From positions 1 to 64,000 of the forward strand of contig DATNIM010000042.1 in assembly GCA_035604455.1 (NCBI GenBank): DNA of 64,000 bases, in the 5' to 3' direction. This DNA comes from AG25 sp035604455 (GTDB lineage: Bacteria > Gemmatimonadota > Gemmatimonadetes > Gemmatimonadales > GWC2-71-9). Positions 48,741 through 58,315 of this stretch are shown in pieces. The first letter of the stretch is position 1. Each line of letters opens with the position of its first letter. A model generated the notes under the pieces. That model was not told the origin of the DNA, searched no databases, and saw nothing but the letters and a program-made list of their open reading frames with translations. Made by a program: the position numbers and the translations under genes.

Positions 48741-48914
48741 TCATGGTTCGCGGGTGCCTAGGCGCTCGAGGCCGGCTGCGATCTCTTCTAAGGCCTTGGC
48801 GAGCGTCCGAAAGAACTCCGGATCGGGCGGCAGCGGCTCCCCGCCGAGCGGGTCGCCCGCGCATTTGCGCGCAGCCCGTGCCGCATGGCGGATGTAGTCG
48901 GTGGCAACCTGCAT
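48741..48914 (-). CDS. small hypothetical protein
   Basis: From ATG 48914 the frame is 57 residues long: MQVATDYIRHAARAARKCAG then PDPEFFRTLAKALEEIAAGL. It is helical and amphipathic, with GAGGAG two bases before the ATG. It is 46 bases before rnd (same strand) and divergent from the PLP enzyme, so it could be the first gene of a small transcript with rnd. I do not recognise it. Confidence 0.5.
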   Translation of the reverse strand: MQVATDYIRHAARAARKCAGDPLGGEPLPPDPEFFRTLAKALEEIAAGLERLGTREP

Positions 48915-48938
48915 GGCTCCTCGCGGGTCGGAGAGCTC

Positions 48939-49928
48939 GTGACGGATCCGTCGCTCCTCGTCGCTAAGATACGCGCGCGGCTCCCGTGGTGTGGGCTCGG
49001 AGCCTGGCCCACCCCGATCGAACCGGCGGACGCGCTCGCCCAAGCGAGCGGACTCGAGCAGCTGTGGGTGAAGCGCGAGGATTGCTCGGCCCGGGCCGGC
49101 GGCGGAAACAAGGTCCGGGGCCTCGAGTTCCTGTTTGGCCACGCGCCAAAAGACACCGTCTTCGTCACGGTCGGGGCCGATGGCTCCACGCACTGTCTCG
49201 CGACGGCGGTGCACGCCGCGCGCTTCAGCGGGGCGGTCCTCGCGCAGTTCCCTCAGCGTGAGACCGAGGCAAGCGTCGCGGTCCGCGCCGCGGCGGGATG
49301 CGCGGCGCGCTGCGTGGTGCGCGCACGGTCGCAGGGCACCCTGCCCCTTGCCGTGGTGCGGGCGTGGGTCTCGGCGCGGGCCTTCGGTCGCCGGCGCTGG
49401 ATTCCGGCTGGGGGAGCGAGTGCGCGCGGTGTGGTGGGCCACCTCGTCGGCGGCTGCGAACTCGCGTCCATGCCGCCGCCGGACGCCATCGTGGTCCCGC
49501 TCGGATCCGGCGGCACGGCCGCCGGTCTCGCGCTCGCCATGGGCGCACTCGGGTGGCCGACGCTCGTCGTGGCGGCGCGCGTGGCGCCGCGCGCGGTCGC
49601 GAATGGCTGGCGGGTACGCTCCTTGATGCGGCGCACCGCGCGTCTGCTTGACCGACACGGCATTTCGATCGGGAGCGACGCACCTCTGATGGTGATCGAT
49701 GCGCTGGGGTCGGGGTACGGCGTGCCCACGGCATCGGGCGAGGCGGCGCGTGCCACCGCCGGGGCGTTTGGGCTCGTTCTCGATCCCACCTATGGGGCCA
49801 AAGCGTTCGGAACGCTCGCGGCGCTCGGAGCCCAGGGACTCCGCCGGGTAGTCTTCTGGCACACATTCGCATGGCCGGGCGTCGGGGTTCTCACGCCCAG
49901 CTCGGCGCCCGAGGGAGAGCGTAGGTGA
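48939..49928 (+). CDS. PLP-dependent D-cysteine desulfhydrase/ACC deaminase family protein
   Basis: The 329-residue fold-type II PLP enzyme has the Schiff-base Lys in GGGNKVRGLEF, and VPLGSGGTAAGLALA (phosphate-binding). Relatives are 1-aminocyclopropane-1-carboxylate deaminase and D-cysteine desulfhydrase; the substrate cannot be told from sequence. A GTG at 48939 with GGAG at proper spacing is preferred. Its stop overlaps the next gene's GTG by four bases. Confidence 0.85.
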   Translation: MTDPSLLVAKIRARLPWCGLGAWPTPIEPADALAQASGLEQLWVKREDCSARAGGGNKVRGLEFLFGHAPKDTVFVTVGADGSTHCLATAVHAARFSGAVLAQFPQRETEASVAVRAAAGCAARCVVRARSQGTLPLAVVRAWVSARAFGRRRWIPAGGASARGVVGHLVGGCELASMPPPDAIVVPLGSGGTAAGLALAMGALGWPTLVVAARVAPRAVANGWRVRSLMRRTARLLDRHGISIGSDAPLMVIDALGSGYGVPTASGEAARATAGAFGLVLDPTYGAKAFGTLAALGAQGLRRVVFWHTFAWPGVGVLTPSSAPEGERR

Positions 49929-51127
49929 CCACACTGCCGCCGGTCGAGCTCAAGGTCTATGCGTACGAGTGCGATGCGTACGGGCACTTGAACCACGCCG
50001 CGCTGCTCTCCCTGCTCGAGCGCGCGCGCTGGGAGAGCCTGGCCCAGGGCCCCGGGATGGACGTGTTTCACCGAAACGGCATCGCCCCCGTCGTGCGTCG
50101 CGTGGTCGTCGAGTACCGCGCGGCCGCGTTCCCGGGGGACGCGCTGCGCGTCGAGTCGAGCGTCACGCACCGGGGGACAACGAGTTGGACTGTCCGCCAA
50201 TTCGCCCGCCGCGTGGTGGATGACATCCTCATCGCCGAGGCGGAGCTCGTCTTCGTGAGCGTGGACCGCGCGGGTCGGCCGACGCCGCTGCCGGAGGAGC
50301 TCGGGCGGGTGCTGGGCGCACCGCGCGCCGGAGGGGCCGAAGTGCGACGCGTCGCGGTCCCTGGCGGCGAGCTCGCGGTCGAAGTCCGGGGGGAAGGCCC
50401 GGCGATCCTCTTTGTGCACGGGTTTCCGCTCGACCGTACCGTGTGGCGCCATCAATTCGCGACGCTCTCGCGCTGGCAGCGGATCGCGCCGGATTTGCGC
50501 GGCGTCGGCGAATCGTCCGGTGACGGCTACTCGATCGCGCGGTATGCCGATGACGTCGTCGCGTGTCTCGATGCGGTCGGTGTCGAGTCGGCGGTCGTCT
50601 GCGGGCTATCCATGGGAGGGTACGTCCTCTTCGAACTCCTGCGGCGGCACGCCGCCCGCCTCCGGGCCGTGGTGCTGTGCGGAACGCGACCCGCGGGCGA
50701 CACCGAGGAGGCCAAACGCGGACGGGACGAGCTCGCGGCCCTCGCCCGGGACCAGGGGGTCCGAGCCGTGGGGGAACGGATGCTGCCGCGGCTTCTCGCG
50801 GGAAGGACGCAGGCCGAGCAACCCGAAGTGGTCGAGCACTACCGGGAGATGGTGAGCCGCTGGTCAGGAGAGGGCATGGCGGGCGCGCTCCGGGCGATGC
50901 GCGACCGGGTGGACTCGACTGCGGTCCTCGGGGAGATTCGCGTGCCCACCCTCGTGCTGGTGGGGTCTGAGGACGCGGCGTCCCCCGTGGCAGTGGGCGA
51001 ATCCATGGCGGCCGCGATCGCCGGGGCCCGGTTGGCGGTCGTGCCGGCCGCGGGGCACTTGGCGCCGCTGGAGCAGCCGCTCAGCGCGGGTCGCGCGCTG
51101 AGTGAGTTCCTGGACCGCTTGAAGTGA
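49925..51127 (+). CDS. fusion of hotdog acyl-CoA thioesterase and alpha/beta hydrolase
   Basis: This 400-residue protein has two enzyme domains. Residues 1-135 have the 4HBT/YbgC hotdog pattern (VYAYECDAYGHLNHAALLS, with the Asp/His of the active site, VEYRAAAFPGD). Residues 140-400 are an alpha/beta hydrolase: oxyanion-hole HGFPLDRTVW, nucleophile elbow CGLSMGG, acid near VLVGSEDAASP and His in PAAGHLAPLEQP. The linker is short. Both parts act on acyl thioesters or esters and may be sequential, perhaps on one lipid pathway. It is translationally coupled to the PLP gene. Confidence 0.85.
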   Translation: MTTLPPVELKVYAYECDAYGHLNHAALLSLLERARWESLAQGPGMDVFHRNGIAPVVRRVVVEYRAAAFPGDALRVESSVTHRGTTSWTVRQFARRVVDDILIAEAELVFVSVDRAGRPTPLPEELGRVLGAPRAGGAEVRRVAVPGGELAVEVRGEGPAILFVHGFPLDRTVWRHQFATLSRWQRIAPDLRGVGESSGDGYSIARYADDVVACLDAVGVESAVVCGLSMGGYVLFELLRRHAARLRAVVLCGTRPAGDTEEAKRGRDELAALARDQGVRAVGERMLPRLLAGRTQAEQPEVVEHYREMVSRWSGEGMAGALRAMRDRVDSTAVLGEIRVPTLVLVGSEDAASPVAVGESMAAAIAGARLAVVPAAGHLAPLEQPLSAGRALSEFLDRLK

Positions 51128-51135
51128 AAATGAGA

Positions 51136-51154
51136 AGGGGCCCATCGGGCCCCT
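51136..51154 (-). terminator. terminator of the ferredoxin gene
   Basis: AGGGGCCC-GAT-GGGCCCCT is a perfect stem read on the minus strand, followed by TCTCATTTTC. It sits five bases beyond the ferredoxin stop, and the same stem could end the convergent plus-strand fusion gene. Confidence 0.8.
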
Positions 51155-51158
51155 AACG

Positions 51159-51431
51159 TCAGCTGCCTTTGCGCTGTGGCTTCCCGGGAGGCGTCTCACC
51201 CTGGAACACATCGCGATTCTTCGCGATGAACGTCTTCCACTTCTCCGGAACATCCTCCTCGGGGAAGATCGCCGTGACCGGGCACTCGGGCTCGCAGGCC
51301 CCGCAGTCGATACACTCGTCGGGATGGATGTAGAGTTGGTCCTCACCCTCGTAAATGCAGTCCACCGGGCACACATCGACGCACGAGCGGTCCTTCACGC
51401 CGATGCAGGGCTCGGCAATGATGTACGGCAT
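51159..51431 (-). CDS. fdxA: 7Fe ferredoxin
   Basis: The 90-residue protein has the classic N-terminal C-x-GVKD-x-x-C-x3-CPVDCIY and a second CIDCGACEPECPV, giving one [3Fe-4S] and one [4Fe-4S] cluster as in Azotobacter/Mycobacterium FdxA. A short acidic C-terminal extension follows. The gene has a TTGACT/TAATTT promoter and is divergent from tetR, whose operator lies in the shared gap. Confidence 0.95.
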   Translation of the reverse strand: MPYIIAEPCIGVKDRSCVDVCPVDCIYEGEDQLYIHPDECIDCGACEPECPVTAIFPEEDVPEKWKTFIAKNRDVFQGETPPGKPQRKGS

Positions 51432-51496
51432 TGCAACTCCGTGTTAGACGAGGGCCTACGGTTCCCAGTCCGAGTGCGATGCGAGGCTGAAGCGAA

Positions 51497-51524
51497 AAAT
51501 TAGAGCGCTGAGGATGCGAGTCAA
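51497..51524 (-). promoter_or_regulatory. promoter of fdxA
   Basis: Minus-strand TTGACT (51519-51524), a 16-base spacer and TAATTT (51497-51502). GGAG before the ATG at 51431 gives a normal leader of about 55 bases. Confidence 0.6.
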
Positions 51525-51570
51525 GTCCCGGCGGAGGGACAAAGGCGTCGCGCGCATCTTGGCGGCGTGC

Positions 51571-51605
51571 GATACCCACCAGTATCTTAGATACCCATGA
51601 GTATC
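51571..51605. promoter_or_regulatory. tandem GATAC-N6-GTATC operator over the tetR start
   Basis: Two 16-bp palindromes, GATACCCACCAGTATC (51571-51586) and GATACCCATGAGTATC (51590-51605), lie 19 bases apart, start to start. The second contains the tetR ATG. A TATCTT (51583-51588) lies eight bases before the ATG with a TTGGCG 18 bases further upstream. The sites thus cover promoter and start codon, an arrangement typical of autorepression. Confidence 0.85.
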
Positions 51606-52007
51606 ATCCGCGCCCGCCGGCACGCAGAAACACGCGCCCTGTTGCTTGAGGCCGGGCTGCGGGTGTGCGCGGAGCGGGGGGAGCGCGCGACGCTCGACGA
51701 GGTCGGCCGGGCGGCAGGGTTCACAAAGGGCGCGATCTACCGCCAGTTCCGTTCGAAGGGGGCGTTTCTGCTCGGGCTCTTTGAGCAATACGCCGCGGTC
51801 GCGCGGGCGGGCACCGGGGCGCGGCAGGCGGCGTGGTTCGTGCCCCTCACGATCCACTTCGCCGCCCGGGCGCTGCGGGATCCGTTGCTCAGGCGGCGGC
51901 TGGCCCTCGTGCTGGCCGAGGCTCCCGACCCAGGCACCCCGGAGGGCGCGCTGCTTGCCGCCCTGGCCCGGCTGCTCGCCGCCCCGCGAGCGAGTCGAAC
52001 GGCGTAG
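51597..52007 (+). CDS. TetR-family transcription regulator
   Basis: The 136-residue protein has an N-terminal TetR HTH (TRALLLEAGLRVCAERGERATLDEVGRAAGFTKGAIYRQFRSKGAFLLG, seen in pieces at residues 11-59) and a short helical ligand-binding part, shorter than the usual 190-210 residues. Probably an autorepressor via the two GATAC-N6-GTATC sites; it may also influence fdxA. No Shine-Dalgarno; the ATG is inside the operator. It converges with thiC, nine bases away. Confidence 0.88.
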   Translation: MSIIRARRHAETRALLLEAGLRVCAERGERATLDEVGRAAGFTKGAIYRQFRSKGAFLLGLFEQYAAVARAGTGARQAAWFVPLTIHFAARALRDPLLRRRLALVLAEAPDPGTPEGALLAALARLLAAPRASRTA

Positions 52008-52015
52008 CCCGGTGG

Positions 52016-53350
52016 CTAGGAGGGGAGCGTCGCGGGGTCCGCTGTCTCGAGCGCGGCCGCTCTTGTGATCTCGCGTGTGATGTGCATGGAGCAGAACCGG
52101 GGCCCGCACATCGCGCAGAACTCGGCCGACTTGAAGTACTCGGCGGGCAGCGCCTCGTCGTGGAGCTCCTCGGCCCGGCCCGGGTCGAGGGCGAGGCGGA
52201 ACTGCTCCCTCCAATCGAAAGCGAACCGCGCCCGCGAGAGAGCGTCGTCTCGGTCGCGCGATCCCGGGCGGCGGCGGCCGATGTCCGCCGCGTGGGCCGC
52301 GATCTTGTAGGCGATCACGCCTTCGCGCACCTCCTCGGCGTTCGGCAGGCCGAGGTGCTCCTTGCGGGTGACGTAGCACAGCATGTCGGCCCCATACCAG
52401 CCGATCATGGCGGCGCCGATCGCGGACGTGATGTGGTCGTAACCCGGCGCGACGTCGGTCACGAGGGGCCCGAGCGTGTAGAAGGGCGCCTCGTGACAGA
52501 GCTCTTTCTCCAGGCGCACGTTCACCTCGATCTGGTGCAGGGGAATGTGCCCCGGGCCCTCGATCATGACCTGGACGTCCTTGGCCCAGGCGCGCTCGGT
52601 GAGCTCGCCCAGCGTGACGAGCTCGGCGAGCTGTGCCTTGTCGGTGGCATCGGCGATCGAACCCGGGCGCAGGCCGTCTCCGAGCGACAGCGTCACGTCA
52701 TAGCGGCGGGCGATCTCGAGAATCCGGTCGAAGTGGGTGTAGAGCGGGTTCTCGCGCCCGTGGTGCATCATCCAGTAGGCAAGGAGCGAACCTCCACGCG
52801 AGACGATCCCCGTGACGCGCTGGAGCGCGAGCGCCACGTGCGCCCGCAGCAGCCCGCAGTGCACGGTGACGTAGTCCACGCCCTGGGCGGCCTGGTGCTC
52901 GATCATGTCCAACAGGTCGTCGGCAGTGAGCTCCTCGATGCGGTCGGTTCGCGCGACCGCCTGGTAGATGGGCACCGTGCCGATCGGCACCGGCGACGCC
53001 GCGATGATGGCGGTCCGGATGCAATCGATATCGCCGCCGGTCGAGAGGTCCATGACCGTGTCGGCCCCGTAGTGCACGGCGTGATGGAGCTTTTCGAGCT
53101 CGGCGTCGACGTTCGACTCGACCGCCGAGTTGCCGATGTTGGCGTTGATCTTGACTGAGGCGACGGCCCCGATCGCCATCGGGTCGAGGCGCTGGGCGAG
53201 GTGGCCCGTGTTCGCCGGGATCACGAGGCGGCCTCGCGCGACCTCGTCGCGGATCAATTCGGGGGTGAGCGACTCGCGTTCGGCCACTCGGCGCATCTCG
53301 GGCGTGATCACTCGAGCGCGGGCCGAGGCCATCTGCGTGGGGCAGGTCAT
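52016..53350 (-). CDS. thiC: phosphomethylpyrimidine synthase ThiC
   Basis: This radical SAM enzyme converts 5-aminoimidazole ribotide to HMP-P in thiamine synthesis. The 444-residue protein is the short form without the extra N-terminal domain of E. coli. It shows NANIGNS, MDLSTGGDID, VHCGLLRAH, EGPGHIP, APGYDHITSAIG and the cluster motif CAMCGPRFC (CX2CX4C). The ATG at 53350 follows GGGAG and a TPP riboswitch. No other thi genes are visible. Confidence 0.97.
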   Translation of the reverse strand: MTCPTQMASARARVITPEMRRVAERESLTPELIRDEVARGRLVIPANTGHLAQRLDPMAIGAVASVKINANIGNSAVESNVDAELEKLHHAVHYGADTVMDLSTGGDIDCIRTAIIAASPVPIGTVPIYQAVARTDRIEELTADDLLDMIEHQAAQGVDYVTVHCGLLRAHVALALQRVTGIVSRGGSLLAYWMMHHGRENPLYTHFDRILEIARRYDVTLSLGDGLRPGSIADATDKAQLAELVTLGELTERAWAKDVQVMIEGPGHIPLHQIEVNVRLEKELCHEAPFYTLGPLVTDVAPGYDHITSAIGAAMIGWYGADMLCYVTRKEHLGLPNAEEVREGVIAYKIAAHAADIGRRRPGSRDRDDALSRARFAFDWREQFRLALDPGRAEELHDEALPAEYFKSAEFCAMCGPRFCSMHITREITRAAALETADPATLPS

Positions 53351-53351
53351 C

Positions 53352-53440
53352 TTGACTCCCTTCGCCGGTGCGAACCGGATCAGGTTCAAAGGGTGTGATC
53401 TCAGCCCCGCCCACCCGGGGCAGGGCACCCCTGTCTGTAC
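53352..53440 (-). ncRNA. TPP riboswitch upstream of thiC
   Basis: On the minus strand the THI-box signature is complete: CAGACAGGGGTGCCC near 53426-53440, GGGGCTGAGATCACACCC (helix J2/3 with CUGAGA) near 53393-53410, and ACCTGATCCGGTTCGCACC near 53364-53384. It ends just before the ribosome site, consistent with TPP-dependent shut-off of translation or transcription. Confidence 0.95.
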
Positions 53441-53467
53441 CCGGCCAAGGTAACTGGGCCGTGCTCC

Positions 53468-54016
53468 CTAGGGCAGCTCGCGGGGAACCGGTACCCCGTG
53501 CCGTTCGGCCGGCGCGTGCAGCTTGTCCCACTCCGCTCGAAACGCGAAGGGATCGAGGCCCGCTGCCCGGTCAACCGCGACAATCCCGTCCAAGTGGTCG
53601 ATCTCGTGCTGCACGAGCTCGGCCATCGGGCCTTCGAGAGCGAGCGTGTGCTCCTTGGCCTTGAGGTCCAAGTAGTGGACCGTCACCTGGTAGGCCCGGG
53701 TGACCCGCACGAGCAGGTTCGGGAAGCAGAAGCAGTCGTCCCAGACGAGAAAGTCGTCGGGCCCGATGTCGGTGATCTCGGGGTTGACCATGGTCCAGCG
53801 CTGGCGCTCGGACTCGAGGAACACCACCCGCACAGGCGCCCCGATCTGGGGGGCGGCGAGTGCCCGTCCCAGGCGATGCCGTTTGCGGACGGCTCGAAGC
53901 GTGTCGCGCAGGTCGTCGGCCACGAGGCGGATCGACGCCGATCGCGGATCAAGAACCCGCTCGCAGCGAGCCCGGAGCACCGGGTCGCCCAACTGACGAA
54001 CGCGACGTATTGCCAT
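53468..54016 (-). CDS. peptide deformylase-like protein, divergent motifs
   Basis: The 182-residue metalloprotein keeps HEIDH (motif III QHEIDHLDG) but motif I reads GRALAAPQIG rather than GxGLAAPQ and motif II reads WDDCFCFPN rather than EGCLS. The motif-II Cys and both His ligands are present, so a metal site is possible. It belongs to the deformylase superfamily, but deformylase activity is uncertain. The ATG at 54016 gives MAIRRVRQLGDPVLR. It is divergent from sufR and upstream of the riboswitch-thiC unit on the same strand. Confidence 0.75.
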   Translation of the reverse strand: MAIRRVRQLGDPVLRARCERVLDPRSASIRLVADDLRDTLRAVRKRHRLGRALAAPQIGAPVRVVFLESERQRWTMVNPEITDIGPDDFLVWDDCFCFPNLLVRVTRAYQVTVHYLDLKAKEHTLALEGPMAELVQHEIDHLDGIVAVDRAAGLDPFAFRAEWDKLHAPAERHGVPVPRELP

Positions 54017-54124
54017 GGGCGGCAAATGTCGGGGCTTGGGGCGGGCCGTGCAACTCCCCAAGAGGGGCCTGAAACATCATGCCCCGCAAGTGGTTGGGAA
54101 TTCGCACCAATTTGTGTGTTTTAG

Positions 54125-54153
54125 TTGACAATCCCGAATAAGATGTTTAGGAT
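54125..54153 (+). promoter_or_regulatory. sufR promoter with inverted repeat
   Basis: TTGACA (54125-54130), a 17-base spacer and TAGGAT (54148-54153) form a near-consensus promoter. Seven bases later a GTG (54161) fits a leaderless start. An inverted repeat AATCC (54130-54134) / GGATT (54150-54154) spans the spacer and -10 and could be a SufR operator. Confidence 0.7.
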
Positions 54154-54160
54154 TCGCCGT

Positions 54161-54834
54161 GTGACCCCGGAAGAGACCCCGCAACTGGCGTCCCACAAAG
54201 GACTTCGGGGCGCTATCCTGCTCGAGCTGAAGCGGGCGGCGCCTTGTACCGCGAAACAGCTCGCCGAACGGCTGCACGTGTCGGCCAATGCGATCCGGCA
54301 TCATCTGAAAGAGCTCGAGACCGAAGGGCTCATCGCCTACGGGCGGGAGCAGCGCGGTGTCGGGGCTCCGACCAACACCTACCGGCTCGCGCCGCGGGGG
54401 GAAGCGCTCTTCCCGCGCCGTTATGAGGAAGCGCTTACGCTCTTGCTCGAGCGAGTGGTGGCGCGGGACGGCCGCCAGGCGGCGGTCGAGTTGTTCGAGG
54501 AGCATTACCGGGAGCTCATCGCAGGCTGGAGCGCGGAGCTCGCCGACGCCGACCCCTGCGGCCGGCTCGAGCTGGTCGCCCGGCTGATGACGGAGGCTGG
54601 GTATATGGCGGAGTGGCGCGAAGCGGCCGGGCGGTTTCGGTTGGCTGAGCACAACTGCGCCATGCGAGCGGTGGCGGAGCGATTTCCGGAGGTCTGCGTG
54701 GCTGAGGAGAACTTCCTCCGTCACGCGCTCGGCGCCCAAGTGGAGCGGAGCTCCCATATCGCGAGTGGGTGCAACGCCTGTGAGTATACGATCACGTTTA
54801 CCGGGCCGTCCCCTTCGCCCGGTGTGGAGCCCGC

Positions 54835-54838
<4 letters not shown>
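54161..54838 (+). CDS. sufR: SufR-like Fe-S transcription regulator
   Basis: The 225-residue protein has an N-terminal winged HTH (LRGAILLELKRAAPCTAKQL, HVSANAIRHHLKELETEGL) and a C-terminal cluster domain with Cys residues in EHNCAM, EVCVAEEN and GCNACEY, the [4Fe-4S] pattern of SufR. In SufR proteins loss of the cluster derepresses the suf operon. The GTG at 54161 is chosen because it lies seven bases after the -10; an ATG at 54143 would overlap the promoter. Its stop overlaps the sufB ATG. Confidence 0.88.
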
Positions 54839-56267
<1,429 letters not shown>

Positions 56268-56271
<4 letters not shown>

Positions 56272-57032
56272 CGGGGCCGCTGCTTCAAGTGCGGGGGCTG
56301 CACGCCGAGGTCGAGGGCCGGGAGATCCTGCGGGGCATCGATCTCGAGGTGCGTGCAGGCGAAGTGCACGCGATCATGGGCCCGAACGGCTCGGGGAAGA
56401 GCACGCTGGCGCAGGTGCTGGCCGGGCACCCCGCGTACGCCGTGACGGCCGGGAGCGTGCGGTTTCGGGATCAGGATCTGCTCGCGCTCAAGCCCGAGGA
56501 ACGCGCGCGGGCGGGGCTCTTTCTCGCGTTTCAGTATCCGGTGGCGATCCGCGGGATCACGAACGCGTATTTTCTCCGGGCCGCGTTGAACGCCGTGCGG
56601 CAGGCCCGCGGCGAAGAGCCGCTCGGGCCGGTGGAGTTCATGGACGCTCTGGCCGACAAGGTCAAGTTGATCGGCTGGGACGACAGCTACCTGCAGCGGT
56701 CGGTGAACGAAGGTTTTTCGGGCGGTGAGAAGAAACGCAACGAGATTCTGCAGCTCGCGGTGCTTGAGCCGGCGCTCGCGGTGCTGGACGAGACCGATTC
56801 GGGGCTCGACATCGACGCGTTGAAGACGGTCGCCGGGGCCGTGGTGGAGCTCCGCCGGCCGGACAACGCCACGCTTCTGATCACGCACTATCACCGGATC
56901 CTCGCGCACGTCGCGCCCGACTGGGTGCACGTGCTCGCCGCCGGGCGCATCGTGAAGTCGGGGCGCCGGGAGCTCGCCTTGGAGCTCGAAGAGCGCGGCT
57001 ACGACTGGCTGCGCGAAGAGGCGGCGGTGTGA
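56268..57032 (+). CDS. sufC: Fe-S assembly ATPase SufC
   Basis: The 254-residue ABC-type ATPase energises SufBCD. Walker A GPNGSGKST, the signature FSGGEKKRNE, Walker B LAVLDETDSGLDIDA and the final ITHYHRIL are intact. It overlaps sufB and sufD. Confidence 0.97.
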
Positions 57033-58315
57033 CCGAGGCGACCGACCCGAGGGCGCGCTACCTCGAACTCTTCCGGGCCACACCCCCTCCCGAGGGGCCG
57101 GCCTGGGTGCGGGAGCTTCGCAGCGGGGCGATCGACCGCTTCGCGGCGCGCGGGTTTCCCTCCATGAAGGAAGAGGACTGGCGCTTCACGAGCGTCGCGG
57201 CCATCGCCGAGACGCCGTTCGTGCCCGCACGCGCGGGGCATGCGGCGCCCGCGGTGGCGGGTCTCGCGGGGCCCGGGGCGCTGACATTCGTCGTGGCAGA
57301 CGGTGGCGCCGCGAGCGCGCCGCACGGCGTGCGGATCGAGAGCCTGCGGGCGGCGCTGGCGCGAGACCCGGAATTCGTGCGCCGGCACCTGGGCCAGGTG
57401 GCGCATGACGACGCGAGTCCGTTTACCGCCCTCAACACCGCATTTCTTGGGGACGGGGCGTTCGTCCATGTGCCCGACGGTGTGAGCCTCGAGGCGCCGA
57501 TCGAGCTCGTGTTCGTCGGAGGCAGCCACGGCGCACCGACGGTGCGACAACCCCGCGCGCTGATCGTCGTGGGAGCGGGCGCCCGGGCGACTGTGGTCGA
57601 GCGCTACGTCGCCGGAGACGGCGGCGTCGGCTGGACGAACGCGGTGACCGAAGTCGAGGTCGGGGCCGCGGCGTCGCTTGAGTTGTACCGTGTGCAGCAG
57701 GAAAGCACGCGCGGGTTTCAGGTCGCCACGACGGCGACTCGCCAGAGGGCGTCGTCCACGCTCCGCCTCCACCCGCTCGCATTCGGCGCGGCGCTCGCCC
57801 GACACGACATCCGCACGGAGCTCGCGGGGCGCGACGCGGCGCTCATCCTGAACGGCCTCTACGTCCTCGGCGGCCGCCAGCACGCGGACCACCACACGGT
57901 GATCGACCACGCCGCGCCCGCGTGCACGAGCCACGAGTATTTCAACGGGCTCTTGGGCGAGCAGGCGCACGGCGTCTTCAACGGCCGCATCATCGTTCGT
58001 CCCGGCGCCCAGCGTACGGACTCGAAGCAGACCAACAACAACCTGCTGCTCTCAAACGACGCCCGGGCCGACAGCCAGCCCCAGCTCGAGATCTACGCCG
58101 ACGACGTGAAATGCACCCACGGCTCGACCGTCGGGCCGCTCGATGAAACGGCCGTCTACTATCTCCGGAGCCGGGGGCTCGACCCGGAAACCGCGGCCGC
58201 GATGCTCACGTACGGATTCGCCGGCGAGATCCTCGACCGCATGGAGCATCGGGGCGTGCGCGCCGCGTGCGATGCGCTGATCCGCGCCCGGCTCGGGTCG
58301 AGCGAGGCCCGCTGA
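57029..58315 (+). CDS. sufD: Fe-S cluster assembly protein SufD
   Basis: The 428-residue SufB-like partner has the SUF helix N-terminal region (MKEEDWRFTSVA), a beta-helix core, and the C-terminal ADSQPQLEIYADDVKCTHGSTVG (in parts), DETAVYYLRSRGL and AMLTYGFAGEIL. It forms the SufBC2D complex with the two genes before. It overlaps sufC and sufS. Confidence 0.96.
   Translation: MTEATDPRARYLELFRATPPPEGPAWVRELRSGAIDRFAARGFPSMKEEDWRFTSVAAIAETPFVPARAGHAAPAVAGLAGPGALTFVVADGGAASAPHGVRIESLRAALARDPEFVRRHLGQVAHDDASPFTALNTAFLGDGAFVHVPDGVSLEAPIELVFVGGSHGAPTVRQPRALIVVGAGARATVVERYVAGDGGVGWTNAVTEVEVGAAASLELYRVQQESTRGFQVATTATRQRASSTLRLHPLAFGAALARHDIRTELAGRDAALILNGLYVLGGRQHADHHTVIDHAAPACTSHEYFNGLLGEQAHGVFNGRIIVRPGAQRTDSKQTNNNLLLSNDARADSQPQLEIYADDVKCTHGSTVGPLDETAVYYLRSRGLDPETAAAMLTYGFAGEILDRMEHRGVRAACDALIRARLGSSEAR

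Noticed and set aside
48741..49934. Minus-strand frame of 397 codons covering the PLP enzyme
   Set aside because: Only the last 57 codons (48741-48914) look coding and begin at an ATG with a ribosome site; the rest is antisense to the PLP gene.
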